Below, piece by piece: positions 7,806 through 13,187 of a stretch of DNA of 13,187 nt. The stretch comes from an uncultured Eubacteriales bacterium. GTDB taxonomy: Bacteria > Bacillota > Clostridia > Lachnospirales > Lachnospiraceae. A model generated the notes under the pieces. The model worked only from the letters and a program-made list of their open reading frames with translations. It had not been told where the DNA came from and searched no databases. Within the stretch, counting starts at the first letter, position 1. Each line of letters begins with the position of its first letter. Both the position numbers and the translations under genes were made by a program. The DNA is taken from NCBI GenBank assembly GCA_900544525.1, contig UQVN01000068.1, positions 1-13,187 of the forward strand. Reading direction: 5' to 3'.

Positions 7806-8739
7806 CATTTTCCTCCTCTTTTTGAAATAATGCCTGTACAAATTGGTCTGGATCAAATTTTTGTAAATCATCAATTTTTTCACCAACACCAATGTATTTT
7901 ACTGGAATTCCAAGTTCTGCTTGGACAGCAATGGCAATTCCACCTTTTGCTGTTCCATCTAATTTTGTTAAAATAATTCCTGTAATATCAGCAACTTCCT
8001 TAAACTGCTTCGCTTGTGCTAACGCATTTTGTCCAGTCGTTCCATCAAGAACAATTAAGTTCTCTCGATAAGCATCTGGATATTCTCGATCAATAATACG
8101 ATTGATCTTTTTTAGCTCGTCCATTAAATTCTTCTTATTATGAAGACGTCCTGCTGTATCACAAAGTAACACATCGCTTCCTCTTGACTTTGCTGCCGCT
8201 AAAGCATCATAAATAACGGCTGCTGGATCAGATCCTTCACTTTGTGCGATAATGTCCACTCCTGCTCGATTTGACCATTCTTCTAACTGTTCAATAGCTG
8301 CTGCACGGAAAGTATCGGCAGCTGCTAACAATACTTTTTTATTATTATTTTTTAACTGAGAAGCCAATTTTCCAATAGAAGTTGTCTTTCCAACACCATT
8401 GACACCAATCACTAAGACAACCGATTTACGATCTTCAAAGTCATAAGCATGTTCATCTAATAACATTTGATCCCGAATGATGTTAATCAATAATTCTCTA
8501 CATTGTTCTGGTTCTTTTATATGGGATTCTTTTACTCTCTTCTTTAAATCTTCAATAATCTTTAATGTTGTATCAATTCCAAGATCACCCATAATTAAAG
8601 TTTCTTCTAATTCATCATAAAAATCGTCATCTATTTTTGAAAATCCACTAAAAATAGAATCAATCCCTGCTGAAATATTATCTCTTGTCTTTGCCAGTCC
8701 ACTAACAAGTCGTTTAAAAAATCCTTTCTTTTCTGCCAT
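7792..8739 (-). CDS. ftsY: Signal recognition particle receptor FtsY
   Basis: The SRP-family GTPase docks ribosome-nascent chain-SRP complexes at the membrane and, with Ffh, releases them to the Sec translocon. The 315-residue protein has a short basic N-terminus (MAEKKGFFKRLVSGLAKTR) suited to membrane contact but no long acidic A domain, a helical N domain (about 25-95), and the GTPase G domain. G-domain motifs: GVNGVGKTT (112-120), DTFRAAA (142-148), DTAGR (194-198), TKLDG (258-262) and the closing GVGEKIDDL region near 283-291. The start has AAAGGAG 7 nt upstream (8747-8753). It follows smc by 109 bp in the same direction, a common Firmicutes arrangement. Its final codons contain the ribosome-binding site and start of the RACo-like gene, where ylxM-ffh would often be seen. 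Confidence 0.98.
   Translation of the reverse strand: MAEKKGFFKRLVSGLAKTRDNISAGIDSIFSGFSKIDDDFYDELEETLIMGDLGIDTTLKIIEDLKKRVKESHIKEPEQCRELLINIIRDQMLLDEHAYDFEDRKSVVLVIGVNGVGKTTSIGKLASQLKNNNKKVLLAAADTFRAAAIEQLEEWSNRAGVDIIAQSEGSDPAAVIYDALAAAKSRGSDVLLCDTAGRLHNKKNLMDELKKINRIIDREYPDAYRENLIVLDGTTGQNALAQAKQFKEVADITGIILTKLDGTAKGGIAIAVQAELGIPVKYIGVGEKIDDLQKFDPDQFVQALFQKEEENDELL
7812..7817 (-). promoter_or_regulatory. Ribosome-binding site inside ftsY for the RACo-like gene
   Basis: AGGAGG on the minus strand lies within the last codons of ftsY, 6 nt before the ATG at 7805 and 3 nt before the ATG at 7808. It decides the start of the RACo-like gene and places that start inside ftsY. Confidence 0.82.
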
Positions 8740-8848
8740 ATAAAATCTCCTTTATGCCTTCTTATATGTGAAACGTGTTTTCCCCGTTTCCATGAATCTT
8801 TTCTCTTTCTTAGTATTTTAACCAATCTATGATTGAGCATCCTTATTT

Positions 8849-11800
8849 TTATTGCTCTAATTGATTTTCAATTAAACTTACCGATACAAGGGCAGATACC
8901 CCTTTCTCTTGCATTGTGATTCCATAGAGAACATCTGCGGATACCATCGTTCCTCTTCTATGAGTGATCACAATAAACTGTGTATCTTTTGTTAATTTAT
9001 GTAAATATTTTGCAAAACGATCGACATTGGAATCGTCAAGTGCCGCTTCAATCTCATCAAGTAAACAAAATGGAGAAGGTTTTAAACTTTGAATTGCAAA
9101 TAAAAGGGCAATCGCTGTTAAAGCCTTTTCTCCACCAGATAATTGCATCATATTCTGTAATTTCTTTCCTGGTGGTTGAGAAATAATGCGAATTCCCGCT
9201 TCTAATACATCCTCACCTTCCATCAACTCTAATGTGGCTTTACCGCCTCCAAATAACTCTTGGAATACTTTTTGGAACATCACTTGAATTTGTGCAAATT
9301 TTTCCGTAAATCGCTCTCGCATCGCAATATCTAATTCTTTAATAATTTGAATTAAATTTTCTTCTGCTTTTATAATATCTTCTTTTTGAGCAGATAAGAA
9401 CGTATAGCGCTCCGATACATTTTTATAATCTTCAATGGCATTGACATTGACATCTCCTAATGCCTTAATTTGAGCTTTCACTTGTACTAATGATTTTTTT
9501 AAGGAATCCAAATCTTCTGTAACAGCTTTTGCCATTCCTAGCGCATTGCCATAAGTGATTTCATATTCTTCCCACATATAGTTGCTCTTATTTGTAATGG
9601 CTTTTTCTTTTTTTTCTTGCTGTCCTTTTAGACGATACTCTTCTTTATCAAGACCTGAAAGCTGTTCTGCCACCTGTTCTCGTTTCTCAAACAATGCTTT
9701 ATGAGATGCTGTAATCGCCTGACGCTCTTGCTCTTTTTCTTTTAAGCTTATCTTTACTTCTTTTATTTGCTCTTCACACTGTTTTGTTTCTATCAAAAGT
9801 TGTTCAATGGATTGAGAAAGGGCATTTACCTTTTCTTTTGACTCCACAGATTTTTTTTCATACTCTCTCTTTTGACCGATTAACTCTTTTTCTTCTGATA
9901 AAATACGTTTTAAATTCATCTGCACAAAATCGATTTTCTGCTTAATAGACATATAATCCATATTCACTTTGTGATATTGTTCTGCCTTTGTATCCTTTTG
10001 TGCTTTTAATCGGGCTAATTCAAGCTCTAACTGCTTAATCGTTTCCTCTTGTTCCGATCTTTTTTCTTCTTGTTCTTTTGTATGAGCAATAATGGACTCT
10101 TGATTTTCTTTAATTTCCACAATCTGTTGCTCTAATTCTTGATTTTCTTTTCGCAATCGCTCATATTGCACTTGCAATTCCTGCTTTTGTTTTTCACTTG
10201 TAGAAATCTTTAATTCAATGGTGTTCATTTGAAGAACGAGATCTTGTCTTTCTTTTTTTGTAAGTTCAAGACTTTCTTTGCACTGCTCTTTCTCTTTTTG
10301 TAAAGAAAGCAAAGATTCTTCCACTTCTTTTTGCCCTTTTATCACATCTTCTCTTTGGTTTTCTAATTCAAGAATCTCTCTTCTTCTTCCAAGTAAGTTG
10401 CTATTATTTTTAAAAGCACCACCAGTCATGGCACCACCTGCACTTAAAGATTCTCCTTCTAATGTAACAATTCGCAAACTATATTGATAATTTCTAGCCA
10501 AATGAATTCCATTGTCAATGGTATCCACAATAATAATACGTCCAAGAAGGTGTTCTATAATGCCTTTATAGATCGGTTCTACCTTTACAAGATTACTTGC
10601 AATCCCTAATACCCCTTCTTCTTCTAAAACCTTTGGATTTATTCCATTACTTCTTCCCCTTACACTTGTTAAAGGCAAAAATGTAGCCCTTCCATATCGG
10701 TTTTTCTTTAAATATTCAATAAGTTCTTTTGCAATTTGTTCATCTTCTGTAACAATATTTTGAATACTTCCACCAAGCGCTGTTTCTATTGCGATCTCAT
10801 ATTTTTTATCCGTTTTAATTAAATCAGCAACAACACCATGAATTCCTTGTTTTCTACTCTTTTGTTCCATGACACGTTTAATACTATTTCCATAGCCTTC
10901 ATAACGCTCTGTCATATTTTTCATCGTCTCCAGTCGAGATTCTACCACATGATACTCTCTCTGTAAAGAAGACGACTGTTGCCTTTGTTTATTTAATTCT
11001 TCTTGAAGCTGAACAAGTTGTCTTTCTTTTCTTGAAAGTTCTGACTCTGCAATAAGAAGCTTTTCTTTCATTCCATGAGATTTTTCAGATAAGCTATCGT
11101 ATTCTTCTTTTTGTTTTGCTTCTTCACTGCGATAGTGTAATAATCTTTGGTTCAATTCCGCCCGACGCAGTTGCACTTGTTCTGCCATTGTTTCATAGCG
11201 TTGTAACTTTCCTTTTAACGATGCTGTTTGATTCATTCCATCGATCATCGTTTGTTTTTGTGATTCAATCTCTTTTGAAATATCTTGAATCGATTGTAAT
11301 TGTTGTTCTTCGGTTTCTTTTAATTCCTGTAACTGTTGTCCCATAGAACTCAGAGTTTTATCAAACTCTTGTTTTTCCTCTTCATACCCTTTTTTATCTT
11401 GTAAATGCTTTTCTAATTGCTGGTCAATCCGAAGCGTATTTTCTTCTAAATGGAGTTCATCATTTTTCACCGTATTGATCTGTTCTTTCAATACTTTGAT
11501 TTCACCCTCCATCTTTTCTCGATTTAACTCTGTGGATTGTATTATCTGCTTAACCTCTTCCGATTTTTTGTAGTTTTCTTCTAAAGCTTGTTCTAGTTGC
11601 TCATATTCTTTTTTAATTTCTTCATATTTGCAACGAACACCTTTTATCTCTTCTTCATTAATCTTTCGTTTTTCCAAAAATTTTTCTTTTTCTTCTTTTA
11701 ATCGTTTCATTTCTAAAAGAAACAAAGAAAGATCTAATTCTTTTTGTTGTTCTTTACAAGATAAATATTGTTTTGCCTTTTCCGATTGCTTTAATAATGG

Positions 11801-12409
11801 CTCTAATTGGCTTTCTAGTTCTTTTAAAATATCATTGACACGGTATAAATTTTGTCGTTCACTTTCTAATGCTTTTTCTGAAGTTGCCTTATTTTTCTTA
11901 TACTTTACAATTCCAGCCGCCTCATCAAAAAGTTCTCTTCTCTCCTCTGGCTTTCCGCTTAAAATTTTATCAATTTGTCCTTGTCCAATAATGGAATATC
12001 CTTCTTTTCCAATTCCTGTATCTAAAAATAAGTTCGTAATATCTTTTAAACGACAAGAAGTACCATTAATAGAATATTCACTTTCTCCAGAACGATATAC
12101 ACGTCTTGCTACCGTAACCTCATCATATGCAATTGGTAAACAATGATCCGAATTATCAAGAGTAATGGCTACATAAGCAGAGCCAAGAGGTTTCCTACTT
12201 TCAGTACCGGAAAAAATAACGTCTTCCATTTTTGCACCACGAAGCTGCTTTGCACTTTGTTCTCCAAGCACCCATCTTACTGCATCTGCCACGTTACTCT
12301 TTCCGCTGCCGTTAGGACCAACAATTCCTGTAATTCCATGTTGAAATTCAAATGTAATTTTATTTGCAAAAGATTTGAATCCATATACTTCAATACTCTT
12401 TAAATACAT
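8849..12409 (-). CDS. smc: Chromosome partition protein SMC
   Basis: The ATPase core of the SMC-ScpAB condensin, which loads on the chromosome and extrudes loops to organise and separate sister origins. The 1186-residue protein is full length. The N-terminal head has Walker A GPNGSGKS (31-38). A long coiled coil (about 170-500) leads to a globular hinge (about 522-672, starting GIHGVVADLI and including the glycine-rich LSAGGAMTGGAF). A second coiled coil (about 680-1000) returns to the C-terminal head with the ABC signature LSGGEKALTAIALL (from 1090), Walker B LLDEIEAALDD (about 1116-1126) and the H-loop VITHRRGTM. The start is 3 nt after the rnc stop with only a weak AGG upstream, so translation probably depends on ribosomes finishing rnc. 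No frameshift or missing motif was seen. The scpA and scpB genes are not in this window. Confidence 0.99.
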   Translation of the reverse strand: MYLKSIEVYGFKSFANKITFEFQHGITGIVGPNGSGKSNVADAVRWVLGEQSAKQLRGAKMEDVIFSGTESRKPLGSAYVAITLDNSDHCLPIAYDEVTVARRVYRSGESEYSINGTSCRLKDITNLFLDTGIGKEGYSIIGQGQIDKILSGKPEERRELFDEAAGIVKYKKNKATSEKALESERQNLYRVNDILKELESQLEPLLKQSEKAKQYLSCKEQQKELDLSLFLLEMKRLKEEKEKFLEKRKINEEEIKGVRCKYEEIKKEYEQLEQALEENYKKSEEVKQIIQSTELNREKMEGEIKVLKEQINTVKNDELHLEENTLRIDQQLEKHLQDKKGYEEEKQEFDKTLSSMGQQLQELKETEEQQLQSIQDISKEIESQKQTMIDGMNQTASLKGKLQRYETMAEQVQLRRAELNQRLLHYRSEEAKQKEEYDSLSEKSHGMKEKLLIAESELSRKERQLVQLQEELNKQRQQSSSLQREYHVVESRLETMKNMTERYEGYGNSIKRVMEQKSRKQGIHGVVADLIKTDKKYEIAIETALGGSIQNIVTEDEQIAKELIEYLKKNRYGRATFLPLTSVRGRSNGINPKVLEEEGVLGIASNLVKVEPIYKGIIEHLLGRIIIVDTIDNGIHLARNYQYSLRIVTLEGESLSAGGAMTGGAFKNNSNLLGRRREILELENQREDVIKGQKEVEESLLSLQKEKEQCKESLELTKKERQDLVLQMNTIELKISTSEKQKQELQVQYERLRKENQELEQQIVEIKENQESIIAHTKEQEEKRSEQEETIKQLELELARLKAQKDTKAEQYHKVNMDYMSIKQKIDFVQMNLKRILSEEKELIGQKREYEKKSVESKEKVNALSQSIEQLLIETKQCEEQIKEVKISLKEKEQERQAITASHKALFEKREQVAEQLSGLDKEEYRLKGQQEKKEKAITNKSNYMWEEYEITYGNALGMAKAVTEDLDSLKKSLVQVKAQIKALGDVNVNAIEDYKNVSERYTFLSAQKEDIIKAEENLIQIIKELDIAMRERFTEKFAQIQVMFQKVFQELFGGGKATLELMEGEDVLEAGIRIISQPPGKKLQNMMQLSGGEKALTAIALLFAIQSLKPSPFCLLDEIEAALDDSNVDRFAKYLHKLTKDTQFIVITHRRGTMVSADVLYGITMQEKGVSALVSVSLIENQLEQ

Positions 12410-12412
12410 AGA

Positions 12413-13105
12413 CTATACCTGTTCACTTTTTAATTTTTTTATTGCTCCATAAGCAGCTTGTTGTTCTGCTGCCTTTTTTGTTCTCCCAATTCCTTTTCCC
12501 AAAACTCTTTCGCCAACTGTTGCCTGTACGATAAATTCTTTGTTATGATCTGGGCCCTTTTCTTCTAATAATTCATAAGATAAACTTCCCCAGTTATTTC
12601 CTTGAACCATTTCCTGTAAAATCGTTTTTGCATCATAAAATAATGCTTTATCTTCCACATCTTTTAAAAGATATTGATAAATAAATGCTTTTGCTGGTTC
12701 AAATCCTCCATCTAAATACAATGCACCAATAATGGATTCAAACGCATCACAAAGAATCGAATTTCGTTCTCTTCCTCCTGTTAATGCTTCCCCTTTGCTT
12801 AAATAAAGATAACTTCCTAGCTGGATATCTCTTGCACACTGTGATAGCGTGAATTCACATACAAGACTCGAACGAATTTTTGTCATTTGACCTTCGTTCT
12901 CTTTTGGATAATTATGAAATAAATATTCACTAACTACTACTTCTAGCACTGCATCGCCTAGAAACTCAATTCTTTCGTTATGAGCCCATTTTCCATTTCT
13001 GTGTTCATTGGCATAAGAGCTATGAGTGAGTGCTTGTCTTAAAATGGACTTATCTTTAAATTCATAATGAATCGTCCTCTCTAAAGCCTCTATTTTTCCT
13101 TGCAT
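12413..13105 (-). CDS. rnc: Ribonuclease III
   Basis: Double-strand-specific endoribonuclease that processes rRNA precursors and structured mRNAs as a homodimer, using Mg2+. The 230-residue protein has the endonuclease domain (about 5-150) with the signature NERIEFLGDAVLEV (43-56), including the metal-binding E47 and D51, and the second acidic pair D120 and E123 in CDAFESIIGALYLDGG. A C-terminal dsRNA-binding domain (about 157-226) ends in the usual GRTKKAAEQQAAYGAI helix. The open frame extends to 13129, but the ATG at 13105 is preferred because AAGGAGG is 7 nt upstream (13113-13119), and this N-terminus fits the family. It is the first gene of rnc-smc-ftsY in this window, preceded by a promoter-like sequence rather than by a closely spaced upstream gene. 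Confidence 0.98.
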   Translation of the reverse strand: MQGKIEALERTIHYEFKDKSILRQALTHSSYANEHRNGKWAHNERIEFLGDAVLEVVVSEYLFHNYPKENEGQMTKIRSSLVCEFTLSQCARDIQLGSYLYLSKGEALTGGRERNSILCDAFESIIGALYLDGGFEPAKAFIYQYLLKDVEDKALFYDAKTILQEMVQGNNWGSLSYELLEEKGPDHNKEFIVQATVGERVLGKGIGRTKKAAEQQAAYGAIKKLKSEQV

Positions 13106-13112
13106 TTTATTT

Positions 13113-13119
13113 CCTCCTT
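13113..13119 (-). promoter_or_regulatory. Ribosome-binding site deciding the rnc start
   Basis: AAGGAGG on the minus strand, 7 nt before the ATG at 13105. It rules out the 8 extra residues of the longer open frame, whose codons contain this site. Confidence 0.85.
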
Positions 13120-13137
13120 TTAATAACATATATTTTT

Positions 13138-13160
13138 ATTCTATCATACTTATCATAGAA
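13138..13160 (-). promoter_or_regulatory. Extended -10 promoter and imperfect palindrome upstream of rnc
   Basis: On the minus strand, TAGAAT (13138-13143) preceded by TGA (13144-13146) forms an extended -10 about 33 bases before the rnc ATG. No good -35 lies 16-18 nt upstream, as is often tolerated with an extended -10. The -10 is embedded in a 22-bp near-palindrome (13139-13160), TTCTAT and ATAGAA at the ends with mismatches only at two symmetric pairs, and TATGATA occurs twice, 9 nt apart. It could be an operator or RNase III feedback structure, but that is inference. Confidence 0.5.
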
Positions 13161-13187
13161 CGAAAACGTCTTTTTCTATTATATTTA

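Noticed and set aside
8770..8790. Hairpin GAAACG-CGTTTC between smc and ftsY
   Set aside because: The stem is only 6 bp and no T-run follows on either strand, so it is not supported as a terminator. It is too short to call a regulatory element.
8631..8840. Small minus-strand open frame of 69 codons spanning the smc-ftsY gap
   Set aside because: It overlaps the 5' part of ftsY in another frame, has no properly spaced ribosome-binding site and encodes a basic low-complexity peptide with no recognisable domain. The gap is better read as leader sequence carrying the ftsY ribosome-binding site.
11628..12146. 172-codon plus-strand open frame opposite smc
   Set aside because: It is antisense to the conserved SMC head and coiled-coil coding region, has a serine- and phenylalanine-rich composition typical of reverse-complemented coding DNA, and shows no domain.
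1..13187. Search for phage genes, transposases, insertion-sequence ends, CRISPR repeats, tRNA or rRNA
   Set aside because: None was recognised. All long reading frames are accounted for by chromosomal genes with uniform AT-rich composition.

Overview
The window is ordinary chromosomal DNA from a low-GC Gram-positive anaerobe, most likely a clostridium of the Lachnospiraceae type. This is inferred from the AT-rich sequence, strong AGGAGG ribosome-binding sites, the rnc-smc-ftsY gene order, a xpaC-telA pair, the clostridial form of glycogen phosphorylase and a RACo-like ASKHA protein. The species cannot be named from sequence alone.

Layout: the left end (2-2104) holds the 3' nine-tenths of a plus-strand glycogen phosphorylase gene whose start lies outside the window. 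It converges on a long minus-strand run filling the rest, and the two meet at a perfect 17-bp hairpin terminator (2147-2186). Read along the minus strand from right to left, the run is: rnc (RNase III), smc (chromosome condensin), ftsY (SRP receptor), a RACo-like ASKHA ATPase without a ferredoxin domain, a PLP-dependent aspartate-type aminotransferase, an XpaC-like membrane protein, TelA, and a small stand-alone HPt phosphotransfer protein.

There are probably three transcription units. rnc-smc-ftsY-RACo-like is tightly packed: 3 nt between rnc and smc, 109 nt between smc and ftsY, and a 14-nt overlap between ftsY and the RACo-like gene. It is preceded by an extended -10 promoter inside an imperfect palindrome. 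The aminotransferase has its own extended -10 promoter and ends at a long hairpin terminator. xpaC-telA (1 nt apart) and then the HPt gene form the third unit, ending at the terminator shared with glycogen phosphorylase.

The genes cover glycogen breakdown, RNA processing, chromosome organisation, membrane-protein targeting, amino-acid metabolism and a membrane-associated stress module. There is no sign of phage, transposon, CRISPR, tRNA or rRNA. The least ordinary parts are the ferredoxin-less RACo-like protein translationally coupled to ftsY, where ylxM-ffh would often be found, and the orphan HPt gene behind xpaC-telA. Several starts were moved inward from the longest open frame because a strong ribosome-binding site marks an internal start. 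No intergenic stretch exceeds 300 bases; the longest is about 170 bases, upstream of xpaC.
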